This document shows positions 21,301 through 35,500 of a stretch of 64,000 bases of DNA, piece after piece; the first letter of the stretch is position 1, and each line of letters begins with the position of its first letter. The position numbers and the translations under genes are program-made. The DNA comes from Hippophae tibetana (lineage: Eukaryota > Streptophyta > Magnoliopsida > Rosales > Elaeagnaceae): NCBI GenBank assembly GCA_037013495.1, contig CM072801.1:108259816-108323815 (forward strand), written 5' to 3'. Under the pieces are notes generated by a model. That model had not been told where the DNA came from. It saw only the letters and a list, made by a program, of their open reading frames with translations, and did no database searches.

Positions 21301-22599
21301 CTTTTACTTTTCTTTGTTTTATGTGTTCCACCTTTCTTTCTTCTTGAGAAAAACAAGAGAGCTTATACAGTTCACAATGTAAAAACAAAAAGAAGGTATT
21401 AATTGTGGTTGTAACTCAAAACTGTTATAACTTTTATTTTTTGCATCGAAATGAGTACTATAACTTATCAAATCTGAAGCTCGTTCCAATGCCTAAAAAC
21501 GCACCGTAGCAATAGTATATTTCCCCACTTTGGTCAACCCAAATTTCATGGTTCATACTACATAATGATGTCTTAAACTTTGGTCGCACCTTATTTCGTT
21601 GTAATCTCTTCTTGCTCTTTAGTATTTCAATTTGTTCATCTTCGCCATATTCTTAGTAATTCAATCTTTTTTATTCCATTGTGTTACAGCGTTCTTAGGT
21701 TGTACCCAAAAGGGATTCGCATCGTTTGGGATCATAACCTTGGTTGCTGAAAATGGTGTATCTACCTTCACATATCTATTTTAAGAATTTTAGGTTTAAA
21801 ACATTTTGTGCTTTGGAGGTTTTCTCCTCTCTTAAGTCACAATTTCCAAAAAGAGAAAGAAATTGTGTCCTTAAAGTCTTGTCTTTTATTTCAATTTTGT
21901 AGACATTGTTTTCAACTTTGGATTTCATATCTTACTTTTCTTTAAAATCATGTCATCTTTTACTTTTCTTTGTTTTATGTGTTCCACCTTTCTTTCTTCT
22001 TGAGAAAAACAAGAGAGCTAATACAGTTCACAGTGTAAAAACAAAAAGAAGGTATTAATTGTGGTTGTAACTAAAAATTGTTATAAATTTTATTTTGTGC
22101 ATCGAAATGAGTACTATAACATATCAAATCTGAAGCACTTTCCGATCCTATAAACGCACCGTAGCAATAGTACATTTCCCCACTTTTGTCAACCCAAATT
22201 TCATGGTTCATACTACATAATGATGTCTTAAACTTTGGTCGCACCTTATTTCGTTGTAATCTCTTTTTGATCTTTAGGATTTCAATTTGTTCCTCTTAGC
22301 CATATTCTTAGTAATACAATCTTTCTTATTCCATTGAGTTCCAGCGTTCTTAGGTTGTCCGCAAAAGGGATTCGCATCGTTTGGGATCATAACCTTGGTT
22401 GCTGAAAATGGTGTATCTACCTTCACATATCTATTTTTAGAATTTTAGGTTTAAAAAATTTTGTGCTTTGGAGGTTTTCTCCTCTCTTAAGTCATAATTT
22501 CCAAAAAGAGAAAGAAATTGTGTCCTTAAAGTCTTGTCTTTCATTTCAATTTTGTAGACATTGTTTTCAACTTTGGATTTCATATCTTATTTTTCTTTA
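18346..22599 (+). repeat. Array segment 3: A/B alternating monomers with a block shared with 11.6-13.5 kb
   Basis: This segment starts with a block that repeats 11.6-13.5 kb at an offset of 7218 bp (TCTCCACTCT at 11981 and 19199). It then alternates B (20.3, 21.6 kb) and A (20.96, 22.3 kb) monomers, leading into the four-monomer higher-order repeat on the right. No gene is present. Confidence 0.8.
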
Positions 22600-25500
22600 A
22601 AATCTTGTCATCTTTTACTTTTCTTTGTTTTATGTGTTCCACCTTTCTTTCTTCTTGAGAAAAACAAGAGAGCTTATACAGTTCACAGTGTAAAAACAAA
22701 AAGAAGGTATTAATTGTTGTTGTAACTAAAAACTGTTATAACTTTTATTTTTTGCATCGAAATGAGTACTATAACTTATCAAATCTGAAGCTCGTTCCGA
22801 TACCTAAAAACGCACCGTAGCAATAGTATATTTCCCCACTTTGGTCAACCCAAATTTCATGGTTCATACTACATAATGATGTCTTAAACTTTGGTCGCAC
22901 CTTATTTCGTTGTAATCTCTTCTTGCTCTTTAGTATTTCAATTTGTTCATCTTCGCCATATTCTTAGTAATTCAATCTTTTTTATTCCATTGTGTTACAG
23001 CGTTCTTAGGTTGTACGCAAAAGGGATTCGCATCGTTTGGGATCATAACCTTGGTTGCTGAAAATGGTGTATCTACCTTCACATATCTATTTTTAGAATT
23101 TTAGGTTTAAAACATTTTGTGCTTTGGAGGTTTTCTCCTCTCTTAAGTCACAATTTCCAAAAAGAGAAAGAAATTGTGTCCTTAAAGTCTTGTCTTTTAT
23201 TTCAATTTTGTAGACATTGTTTTCAACTTTGGATTTCATATCTTACTTTTCTTTAAAATCATGTCATCTTTTACTTTTCTTTGTTTTATGTGTTCCACCT
23301 TTCTTTCTTCTTGAGAAAAACAAGAGAGCTAATACAGTTCACAGTGTAAAAACAAAAAGAAGGTATTAATTGTGGTTGTAACTAAAAATTGTTATAAATT
23401 TTATTTTGTGCATCGAAATGAGTACTATAACATATCAAATCTGAAGCACTTTCCGATCCTATAAACGCACCGTAGCAATAGTACATTTCCCCACTTTTGT
23501 CAACCCAAATTTCATGGTTCATACTACATAATGATGTCTTAAACTTTGGTCGCACCTTATTTCGTTGTAATCTCTTTTTGATCTTTAGGATTTCAATTTG
23601 TTCCTCTTAGCCATATTCTTAGTAATACAATCTTTCTTATTCCATTGAGTTCCAGCGTTCTTAGGTTGTCCGCAAAAGGGATTCGCATCGTTTGGGATCA
23701 TAACCTTGGTTGCTGAAAATGGTGTATCTACCTTCACATATCTATTTTTAGAATTTTAGGTTTAAAAAATTTTGTGCTTTGGAGGTTTTCTCCTCTCTTA
23801 AGTCATAATTTCCAAAAAGAGAAAGAAATTGTGTCCTTAAAGTCTTGTCTTTCATTTCAATTTTGTAGACATTGTTTTCAACTTTGGATTTCATATCTTA
23901 TTTTTCTTTAAAATCTTGTCATCTTTTACATTTCTTTGTTTTATGTTTTCCACAATTCTTTCTTCTTGAGAAAAACAAGAGAGCTGATACAGTTCACAGT
24001 GTAAAAAGAAAAAGAAGGTTTTAATTGTGGTTGTAACTAAAAACTGTTATAACTTTTATTTTTTGCATCGAAATGAGTACTATAACTTATCAAATCTGAA
24101 GCTCGTTCCGATGCCTAAAAACGCACCGTAGCAATAGTATATTTCCCCACTTTGGTCAACCCAAATTTCATGGTTCATACTACATAATGATGTCTTAAAC
24201 TTTGGTCGCACCTTATTTCGTTGTAATCTCTTCTTGCTCTTTAGTATTTCAATTTGTTCATCTTCGCCATATTCTTAGTAATTCAATCTTTTTTATTCCA
24301 TTGAGTTACAGCGTTCTTAGGTTGTCCGCAAAAGGGATTCGCATCGTTTGGGATCATAACCTTGGTTGCTGAAAATGGTGTATCTACCTTCACATATCTA
24401 TTTTTAGAATTTTAGGTTTAAAACATTTTGTGCTTTGGAGGTTTTCTCCTCTCTTAAGTCACAATTTCCAAAAAGAGAAAGAAATTGTGTCCTTAAAGTC
24501 TTGTCTTTTATTTCAATTTTGTAGACATTGTTTTCAACTTTGGATTTCATATCTTACTTTTCTTTAAAATCATGCCATCTTTTACTTTTCTTTGTTTTAT
24601 GTGTTCCACCTTTCTTTCTTCTTGAGAAAACATAGAGAGCTAATACAGTTCACAGTGTAAAAACAAAAAGAAGGTATTAATTGTGGTTGTAACTAAAAAC
24701 CGTTATAACTTTTATTTTGTGTCTCGAAATGAGTACTATAACATATCAAATCTGTAGCTCGTTCCGATACCTAAAAACGCACCGTAGTAATAGTATATTT
24801 CCCCACTTTTGTCAACCCAAATTTCATGGTTCATACTATATAATGATGTCTTAAACTTTGGTCGCACCTTATTTCGTTGTAATGTCTTCTTGCTCTTTAG
24901 GATTTCAATTTGTTCATCTTAGCCATATTCTTAGTAATTCAATCTTTCTTATTCCATTGAGTTCCAGCGTTCTTAGGTTGTCCGCAAAAGGGATTCGCAT
25001 CGTTTGGGATCATAACCTTGGTTACTGAAAATGGTGTATCTACCTTCACATATCTATTTTAAGAATTTTAGGTTTAAAACATTTTGTGATTTGGAGGTTT
25101 TCTCCTCTCTTAAGTCACAATTTTCAAAAAGAGAAAGAAATTGTGTCCTTAAAGTCTTGTCTTTTATTTCAATTTTGTAGACATTGTTTTCAACTTTGAA
25201 TTTCATATCTTATTTTTCTTTAAAATCATGTCATCTTTTACTTTTCTTTGTTTTATGTGTTCCACCTTTCTTTCTTCTTGAGAAAAACAAGAGAGCTTAT
25301 ACAGTTCACAGTGTAAAAACAAAAAGAAGGTATTAATTGTGGTTGTAACTAAAAACTGTTATAACTTTTATTTTTTGCATCGAAATGAGTACTATAACTT
25401 ATCAAATCTGAAGCTCGTTCCGATACCTAAAAACGCACCGTAGCAATAGTATATTTCCCCACTTTGGTCAACCCAAATTTCATGGTTCATACTACATAAT

Positions 25501-28500
25501 GATGTCTTAAACTTTGGTCGCACCTTATTTCGTTGTAATCTCTTCTTGCTCTTTAGTATTTCAATTTGTTCATCTTCGCCATATTCTTAGTAATTCAATC
25601 TTTTTTATTCCATTGTGTTACAGCGTTCTTAGGTTGTACGCAAAAGGGATTCGCATCGTTTGGGATCATAACCTTGGTTGCTGAAAATGGTGTATCTACC
25701 TTCACATATCTATTTTTAGAATTTTAGGTTTAAAACATTTTGTGCTTTGGAGGTTTTCTCCTCTCTTAAGTCACAATTTCCAAAAAGAGAAAGAAATTGT
25801 GTCCTTAAAGTCTTGTCTTTTATTTCAATTTTGTAGACATTGTTTTCAACTTTGGATTTCATATCTTACTTTTCTTTAAAATCATGTCATCTTTTACTTT
25901 TCTTTGTTTTATGTGTTCCACCTTTCTTTCTTCTTGAGAAAAACAAGAGAGCTAATACAGTTCACAGTGTAAAAACAAAAAAGAAGGTATTAATTGTGGT
26001 TGTAACTAAAAATTGTTATAAATTTTATTTTGTGCATCGAAATGAGTACTATAACATATCAAATCTGAAGCATTTTCCGATCTTATAAACGCACCGTAGC
26101 AATAGTACATTTCCCCACTTTTGTCAACCCAAATTTCATGGTTCATACTACATAATGATGTCTTAAACTTTGGTCGCACCTTATTTCGTTGTAATCTCTT
26201 TTTGATCTTTAGGATTTCAATTTGTTCCTCTTAGCCATATTCTTAGTAATACAATCTTTCTTATTCCATTGAGTTCCAGCGTTCTTAGGTTGTCCGCAAA
26301 AGGGATTCGCATCGTTTGGGATCATAACCTTGGTTGCTGAAAATGGTGTATCTACCTTCACATATCTATTTTTAGAATTTTAGGTTTAAAAAATTTTGTG
26401 CTTTGGAGGTTTTCTCCTCTCTTAAGTCATAATTTCCAAAAAGAGAAAGAAATTGTGTCCTTAAAGTCTTGTCTTTCATTTCAATTTTGTAGACATTGTT
26501 TTCAACTTTGGATTTCATATCTTATTTTTCTTTAAAATCTTGTCATCTTTTACATTTCTTTGTTTTATGTTTTCCACAATTCTTTCTTCTTGAGAAAAAC
26601 AAGAGAGCTGATACAGTTCACAGTGTAAAAAGAAAAAGAAGGTTTTAATTGTGGTTGTAACTAAAAACTGTTATAACTTTTATTTTTTGCATCGAAATGA
26701 GTACTATAACTTATCAAATCTGAAGCTCGTTCCGATGCCTAAAAACGCACCGTAGCAATAGTATATTTCCCCACTTTGGTCAACCCAAATTTCATGGTTC
26801 ATACTACATAATGATGTCTTAAACTTTGGTCGCACCTTATTTCGTTGTAATCTCTTCTTGCTCTTTAGTATTTCAATTTGTTCATCTTCGCCATATTCTT
26901 AGTAATTCAATCTTTTTTATTCCATTGAGTTACAGCGTTCTTAGGTTGTCCGCAAAAGGGATTCGCATCGTTTGGGATCATAACCTTGGTTGCTGAAAAT
27001 GGTGTATCTACCTTCACATATCTATTTTTAGAATTTTAGGTTTAAAACATTTTGTGCTTTGGAGGTTTTCTCCTCTCTTAAGTCACAATTTCCAAAAAGA
27101 GAAAGAAATTGTGTCCTTAAAGTCTTGTCTTTTATTTCAATTTTGTAGACATTGTTTTCAACTTTGGATTTCATATCTTACTTTTCTTTAAAATCATGCC
27201 ATCTTTTACTTTTCTTTGTTTTATGTGTTCCACCTTTCTTTCTTCTTGAGAAAACATAGAGAGCTAATACAGTTCACAGTGTAAAAACAAAAAGAAGGTA
27301 TTAATTGTGGTTGTAACTAAAAACCGTTATAACTTTTATTTTGTGTATCGAAATGAGTACTATAACATATCAAATCTGTAGCTCGTTCCGATACCTAAAA
27401 ACGCACCGTAGTAATAGTATATTTCCCCACTTTTGTCAACCCAAATTTCATGGTTCATACTATATAATGATGTCTTAAACTTTGGTCGCACCTTATTTCG
27501 TTGTAATGTCTTCTTGCTCTTTAGGATTTCAATTTGTTCATCTTAGCCATATTCTTAGTAATTCAATCTTTCTTATTCCATTGAGTTCCAGCGTTCTTAG
27601 GTTGTCCGCAAAAGGGATTCGCATCGTTTGGGATCATAACCTTGGTTACTGAAAATGGTGTATCTACCTTCACATATCTATTTTAAGAATTTTAGGTTTA
27701 AAACATTTTGTGATTTGGAGGTTTTCTCCTCTCTTAAGTCACAATTTTCAAAAAGAGAAAGAAATTGTGTCCTTAAAGTCTTGTCTTTTATTTCAATTTT
27801 GTAGACATTGTTTTCAACTTTGAATTTCATATCTTATTTTTCTTTAAAATCATGTCATCTTTTACTTTTCTTTGTTTTATGTGTTCCACCTTTCTTTCTT
27901 CTTGAGAAAAACAAGAGAGCTTATACAGTTCACAGTGTAAAAACAAAAAGAAGGTATTAATTGTGGTTGTAACTAAAAACTGTTATAACTTTTATTTTTT
28001 GCATCGAAATGAGTACTATAACTTATCAAATCTGAAGCTCGTTCCGATACCTAAAAACGCACCGTAGCAATAGTATATTTCCCCACTTTGGTCAACCCAA
28101 ATTTCATGGTTCATACTACATAATGATGTCTTAAACTTTGGTCGCACCTTATTTCGTTGTAATCTCTTCTTGCTCTTTAGTATTTCAATTTGTTCATCTT
28201 CGCCATATTCTTAGTAATTCAATCTTTTTTATTCCATTGTGTTACAGCGTTCTTAGGTTGTACGCAAAAGGGATTCGCATCGTTTGGGATCATAACCTTG
28301 GTTGCTGAAAATGGTGTATCTACCTTCACATATCTATTTTTAGAATTTTAGGTTTAAAACATTTTGTGCTTTGGAGGTTTTCTCCTCTCTTAAGTCACAA
28401 TTTCCAAAAAGAGAAAGAAATTGTGTCCTTAAAGTCTTGTCTTTTATTTCAATTTTGTAGACATTGTTTTCAACTTTGGATTTCATATCTTACTTTTCTT

Positions 28501-28815
28501 TAAAATCATGTCATCTTTTACTTTTCTTTGTTTTATGTGTTCCACCTTTCTTTCTTCTTGAGAAAAACAAGAGAGCTAATACAGTTCACAGTGTAAAAAC
28601 AAAAAAGAAGGTATTAATTGTGGTTGTAACTAAAAATTGTTATAAATTTTATTTTGTGCATCGAAATGAGTACTATAACATATCAAATCTGAAGCATTTT
28701 CCGATCTTATAAACGCACCGTAGCAATAGTACATTTCCCCACTATTGTCAACCCAAATTTCATGGTTCATACTACATAATGATGTCTTAAACTTTGGTCG
28801 CACCTTATTTCGTTG
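22600..28815 (+). repeat. Array segment 4: higher-order repeat of 4 monomers (2624 bp), about 2.4 copies
   Basis: The unusual GAGAAAACATAGAGAGC variant recurs exactly 2624 bp apart (CATAGAGAGC at 24631 and 27255). GTTTTATGTTTTCCACAATTC at about 23938 and 26562 gives the same period. Inside the unit, A and B monomers alternate, so it is a dimer of dimers. The match to the pattern fails from about 28820, where the diagnostic box changes. Copies differ by only a few substitutions, for example GTCTCG near 24721 against GTATCG near 27345. Confidence 0.88.
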
Positions 28816-31800
28816 TAATCTCTTCTTGCTCTTTAGTATTTCAATTTGTTCCTCTTAGCCATATTCTTAGTAATTCAATCTTTCTTATTCCATTGAGTTC
28901 CAGCGTTCTTAGGTTGTCCGCAAAAGGGATTCGCATCGTTTGGGATCATAACCTTGGTTGCTAAAAATGGTGTATCTACCTTCACATATCTATTTTTAGA
29001 ATTTTAGGTTTAAAAAATTTTGTGCTTTGGAGGTTTTCTCCTCTCTTAAGTCATAATTTCCAAAAAGAGAAAGAAATTGTGTCCTTAAAGTCTCGTCTTT
29101 CATTTCAATTTTGTAGACATTGTTTTCAACTTTGGATTTCATATCTTATTTTTCTTTAAAATCTTGTCATCTTTTACATTTCTTTGTTTTATGTGTTCCA
29201 CAATTCTTTCTTCTTGAGAAAAACAAGAGAGCTGATACAGTTCACAGTGTAAAAAGAAAAAGAAGGTTTTAATTGTGGTTGTAACTAAAAACTGTTATAA
29301 CTTTTATTTTTTGCATCGAAATGAGTACTATAACTTATCAAATCTGAAGCTCTTTCCGATGCCTAAAAACGCACCGTAGCAATAGTATATTTCCCCACTT
29401 TGGTCAACCCAAATTTCATGGTTCATACTACATAATGATGTCTTAAACTTTGGTCGCATCTTATTTATTTGTAATCTCTTCTTGCTCTTTAGTATTTCAA
29501 TTTGTTCATCTTCGCCATATTCTTAGTAATTCAATCTTTTTTATTCCATTGAGTTACAGCGTTCTTAGGTTGTCCGCAAAAGCGATTCGCATCGTTTGGG
29601 ATCATAACCTTGGTTGCTGAAAATGGTGTATGTACCTTCACATATCTATTTTTAGAATTTTAGGTTTAAAAAATTTTGTGCTTTGGAGGTTTTCTCCTCT
29701 CTTAAGTCACAATTTCCAAAAAGAGAAAGAAATTGTGTCCTTAAAGTCTTGTCTTTTATTTCAATTTTGTAGACATTGTTTTCAACTTTGGATTTCATAT
29801 CTTACTTTTCTTTAAAATCATGTCATCTTTTACTTTTCTTTGTTTTATGTGTTCCACCTTTCTTTCTTCTTGAGAAAAACAAGAGAGCTAATACAGTTCA
29901 CAGTGTAAAAACAAAAAGAAGGTATTAATTGTGGTTGTAACTAAAAACTGTTATAACTTTTATTTTGTGCATCGAAATGAGTACTATAAAATATCAAATC
30001 TGAAGCTCGTTCCGATTCCTAAAAACGCACCGTAGCAATAGTATATTTCCCCACTTTTGTCAACCTAAATTTCATGGTTCATACTACATAATGATGTCTT
30101 AAACTTTGGTCGCACCTTATTTCGTTGTAATCTCTTCTTGCTCTTTAGAATTTCAATTTGTTCATCTTAGCCATATTCTTAGTAATTCAATCTTTCTTAT
30201 TCCATTGAGTTCCAGCGTTCTTTGGTTGTCCACAAAAGGGATTCGCATCATTTGGGATCATAACCTTGGTTGCTGAAAATGGTGTATGTACCTTCACATA
30301 TCTATTTTTAGAATTTTAGGTTTAAAAAATTTTGTGCTTTGGAGGTTTTCTCCTCTCTTAAGTCACAATTTCCAAAAAGAGAAAGAAATTGTGTCCTTAA
30401 AGTCTTGTCTTTTATTTCAATTTTGTAGACATTGTTTTCAACTTTGGATTTCATATCTTATTTTTCTTTAAAATCTTGTCATCTTTTACATTTCTTTGTT
30501 TTATGTGTTCCACCTTTCTTTCTTCTTGAGAAAAACAAGAGAGCTGATACAGTTCACAGTGTAAAAAGAAAAAGAAGGTTTTAATTGTGGTTGTAACTAA
30601 AAACTGTTATAACTTTTATTTTGTGCATCGAAATGAGTACTATAACATATCAAATCTGAAGCTCGTTCCGAAGCCTAAAAACGCACCGTAGCAATAGTAT
30701 ATTTCCCCACTTTTGTCAACCCAAATTTCATGGTTCATACTACATAATGATGTCTTAAACTTTGGTCGTACCTTATTTCGTTGTAATCTCTTCTTGCTCT
30801 TTAGTATTTCAATTTGTTCATCTTCGCCATATTCTTAGTAATTCAATCTTTCTTATTCCATTGAGTTCCAGCGTTCTTAGGTTGTCCGTAAAAGGGATTC
30901 GCATCGTTTGGGATCATAACCTTGCTTGCTGAAAATGGTGTATCTACCTTCACATATCTATTTTTAGAATTTTAGGTTTAAAAATTTTGTGCTTTGGAGG
31001 TTTTCTCCTCTCTTAAGTCACAATTTCCAAAAAGAGAAAGAAATTGTGTCCTTAAAGTCTTGTCTTTTATTTCAATTTTGTTGACATTGTTTTCCACTTT
31101 GGATTTCAGATCATATTTTTCTTTAAAATCTTGTCATCTTTTACTTTTCTTTGTTTTATGTGTTCCACCTTTCTTTTTTCTTGAGAAAAACAAGAGAGCT
31201 AATACAGTTCACCGTGTAAAAACAAAAAGAAGGTATTAATTGTGGTTGTAACTAAAAACTGTTATAAATTTTATTTTGTGCATCGAAATGAGTACTATAA
31301 CATATCAAATCTGAAGCACTCTCCGATCCTATAAACGCACCGTAGCAATAGTACATTTCCCCACTTTTGTCAACCCAAATTTCATGGTTCATACTACATA
31401 ATGATGTCTTAAACTTTGGTCGCACCTTATTTCGTTGTAATCTCTTCTTGCTCTTTAGGATTTCAATTTGTTCATCTTAGCCATATTCTTAGTAATTCAA
31501 TCTTTCTTATTTCATTGAGTTCCAGCGTTCTTAGGTTGTCCGCAAAAGGGATTCGCATCGTTTGGGATCATAACCTTGGTTGCTGAAAATGGTGTATCTA
31601 CCGTCACATATCTATTTTAAGAATTTTAGGTTTAAAACATTTTGTGCTTTGGAGGTTTTCTCCTCTCTTAAGTCATAATTTCCAAAAAGAGAAAGAAATT
31701 GTGTCCTTAAAGTCTCGTCTTTCATTTCAATTTTGTAGACATTGTTTTCAACTTTGGATTTCATATCTTATTTTTCTTTAAAATCATGTCATCTTTTACT

Positions 31801-32599
31801 TTTCTTTGTTTTATGTGTTCCACCTTTCTTTCTTCTTGAGAAAAACAAGAGAGCTAATACAGTTCACAGTGTAAAAACAAAAACAAGGTATTAATTGTGG
31901 TTGTAACTAAAAACAGTTATAACTTTTATTTTGTGTATCGAAATGAGTACTATAATATATCAAATCTGTAGCTCGTTCCGATACCTAAAAACGCACAGTA
32001 GTAATAGTATATTTCCCCACTTTTGTCAACCCAAATTTCATGGTTCATACTACATAATGATGCCTTAAACTTTGGTCGCACCTTATTTCGTTGTAATGTC
32101 TTCTTGCTCTTTAGGATTTCAATTTGTTCATCTTAGCCATATTCTTAGTAATTCAATCTTTCTTATTCCATTGAGTTCCAGCGTTCTTAGGTTGTCCGCA
32201 AAAGGGATTCGCATCGTTTGGGATCATAACCTTGGTTACTGAAAATGGTGTATCTACCTTCACATATCTATTTTAAGAATTTTAGGTTTAAAACATTTTG
32301 TGATTTGGAGGTTTTCTCCTCTCTTAAGTCACAATTTTCAAAAAGAGAAAGAAATTGTGTCCTTAAAGTCTTGTCTTTTATTTCAATTTTGTAGACATTG
32401 TTTTCAACTTTGGATTTCATATCTTATTTTTCTTTAAAATCATGTCATCTTTTACTTTTCTTTGTTTTATGTTTTCCACCTTTCTTTCTTCTTGAGAAAA
32501 ACAAGAGAGCTAATACAGTTCACAGTGTAAAAACAAAAAGAAGGTATTAATTGTGGTTGTAACTAAAAACAGTTATAACTTTTATTTTGTGTATCGAAA
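28816..32599 (+). repeat. Array segment 5: mixed and chimeric monomers
   Basis: About six monomers, including an inverse chimera at 28.85 kb (TTTAGTATTTC with CTTAGCC), a B monomer at 29.5 kb, an A monomer at 30.15 kb, a B-to-A chimera at 30.8 kb, then A monomers. The stretch from about 31.07 kb is repeated from about 42.2 kb, sharing the rare ACCGTGTAAA (31211 and 42362) and TTCTTTTTTCTTGAG variants. Confidence 0.8.
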
Positions 32600-35500
32600 T
32601 GAGTACTATAACATATCAAATCTGTAGCTCGTTCCGATACCTAAAAACGCACAGTAGTAATATTATATTTCCCCACTTTTGTCAACCCAAATTTCATGGT
32701 TCATACTACATAATGATGTCTTAAACTTTGGTCGCACCTTATTTCGTTGTAATGTCTTCTTGCTCTTTAGGATTTCAATTTGTTCATCTTAGCCATATTC
32801 TTAGTAATTCAATCTTTCTTATTCCATTGAGTTCCAGCGTTCTTAGGTTGTCCGCAAAAGGGATTCGCATCGTTTGGGATCATAACCTTGGTTACTGAAA
32901 ATGGTGTATCTACCTTCACATATCTATTTTAAGAATTTTAGGTTTAAAACATTTTGTGATTTGGAGGTTTTCTCCTCTCTTAAGTCACAATTTTCAAAAA
33001 GAGAAAGAAATTGTGTCCTTAAAGTCTTGTCTTTTATTTCAATTTTGTAGACATTGTTTTCAACTTTGGATTTCATATCTTATTTTTCTTTAAAATCATG
33101 TCATCTTTTACTTTTCTTTGTTTTATGTTTTCCACCTTTCTTTCTTCTTGAGAAAAACAAGAGAGCTGATACAGTTCACAGTGTAAAAAGAAAAAGAAGG
33201 TTTTAATTGTGGTTGTAACTAAAAACTATTATAACTTTTATTTTGTGCATCGAAATGAGTACTATAACATATCAAATCTGAAGCTCGTTCCGAAGCCTAA
33301 AAACGCACCGTAGCAATAGTATATTTCCCCACTTTTGTCAACCCAAATTTCATGGTTCATACTACATAATGATGTCTTAAACTTTGGTCGCACCTTATTT
33401 CGTTTTAATCTCTTCTTACTCTTTAGTATTTCAATTTGTTCATCTTCGCCATATTCTTAGTAATTCAATCTTTTTTATTCCATTGAGTTACAGCGTTCTT
33501 AGGTAGTATGCAAAAGGGATTCGCATCGTTTGGGATCATAACCTTGGTTGCTGAAAATGGTGTATCTACCTTCACATATCTATTTTTAGAATTTTAGGGT
33601 TAAAACATTTTGTGCTTTGGAGGTTTTCTCCTCTCTTAAGTCACAATTTCCAAAAAGAGAAAGAAATTGTGTCCTTAAAGTCTTGTCTTTTATTTCAATT
33701 TTGTAGACATTGTTTTCAACTTTGGATTTCATATCTTATTTTTCTTTAAAATCATGTCATCTTTTACTTTTCTTTGTTTTATGTTTTCCACCTTTCTTTC
33801 TTCTTGAGAAAAACAAGAGAGCTGATACAGTTCACAGTGTAAAAAGAAAAAGAAGGTTTTAATTGTGGTTGTAACTAAAAACTATTATAACTTTTATTTT
33901 GTGCATCGAAATGAGTACTATAACATATCAAATCTGAAGCTCGTTCCGAAGCCTAAAAACGCACCGTAGCAATAGTATATTTCCCCACTTTTGTCAACCC
34001 AAATTTCATTGTTCATACTACATAATGATGTCTTAAACTTTGGTCGCACCTTATTTCGTTTTAATCTCTTCTTACTCTTTAGTATTTCAATTTGTTCATC
34101 TTCGCCATATTCTTAGTAATTCAATCTTTTTTATTCCATTGAGTTACAGCGTTCTTAGGTAGTATGCAAAAGGGATTCGCATCGTTTGGGATCATAACCT
34201 TGGTTGCTGAAAATGGTGTATCTACCTTCACATATCTATTTTTAGAATTTTAGGGTTAAAACATTTTGTGCTTTGGAGGTTTTCTCCTCTCTTAAGTCAC
34301 AATTTCCAAAAAGAGAAAGAAATTGTGTCCTTAAAGTCTTGTCTTTTATTTCAATTCTGTAGACATTGTTTTCAACTTTGGATTTCATATCTTACTTTTC
34401 TTTAAAATCATGTCATCTTTTACTTTTCTTTGTTTTATGTGTTCCACCTTTCTTTCTTCTTGAGAAAAACAAGAGAGCTAATACAGTTCACAGTGTAAAA
34501 ACAAAAAGAAGGTATTAATTGTGGTTGTAACTAAAAACTGTTATAACTTTTATTTTGTGCATCGAAATGAGTACTATAACATATCAAATCTGTAGCTCGT
34601 TCCGATACCTAAAAACGCACAGTAGTAATATTATATTTCCCCACTTTTGTCAACCCAAATTTCATGGTTCATACTACATAATGATGTCTTAAACTTTGGT
34701 CGCACCTTATTTCGTTGTAATGTCTTCTTGCTCTTTAGGATTTCAATTTGTTCATCTTAGCCATATTCTTAGTAATTCAATCTTTCTTATTCCATTGAGT
34801 TCCAGCGTTCTTAGGTTGTCCGCAAAAGGGATTCGCATCGTTTGGGATCATAACCTTGGTTACTGAAAATGGTGTATCTACCTTCACATATCTATTTTAA
34901 GAATTTTAGGTTTAAAACATTTTGTGATTTGGAGGTTTTCTCCTCTCTTAAGTCACAATTTTCAAAAAGAGAAAGAAATTGTGTCCTTAAAGTCTTGTCT
35001 TTTATTTCAATTTTGTAGACATTGTTTTCAACTTTGGATTTCATATCTTATTTTTCTTTAAAATCATGTCATCTTTTACTTTTCTTTGTTTTATGTTTTC
35101 CACCTTTCTTTCTTCTTGAGAAAAACAAGAGAGCTGATACAGTTCACAGTGTAAAAAGAAAAAGAAGGTTTTAATTGTGGTTGTAACTAAAAACTATTAT
35201 AACTTTTATTTTGTGCATCGAAATGAGTACTATAACATATCAAATCTGAAGCTCGTTCCGAAGCCTAAAAACGCACCGTAGCAATAGTATATTTCCCCAC
35301 TTTTGTCAACCCAAATTTCATGGTTCATACTACATAATGATGTCTTAAACTTTGGTCGCACCTTATTTCGTTTTAATCTCTTCTTACTCTTTAGTATTTC
35401 AATTTGTTCATCTTCGCCATATTCTTAGTAATTCAATCTTTTTTATTCCATTGAGTTACAGCGTTCTTAGGTAGTATGCAAAAGGGATTCGCATCGTTTG

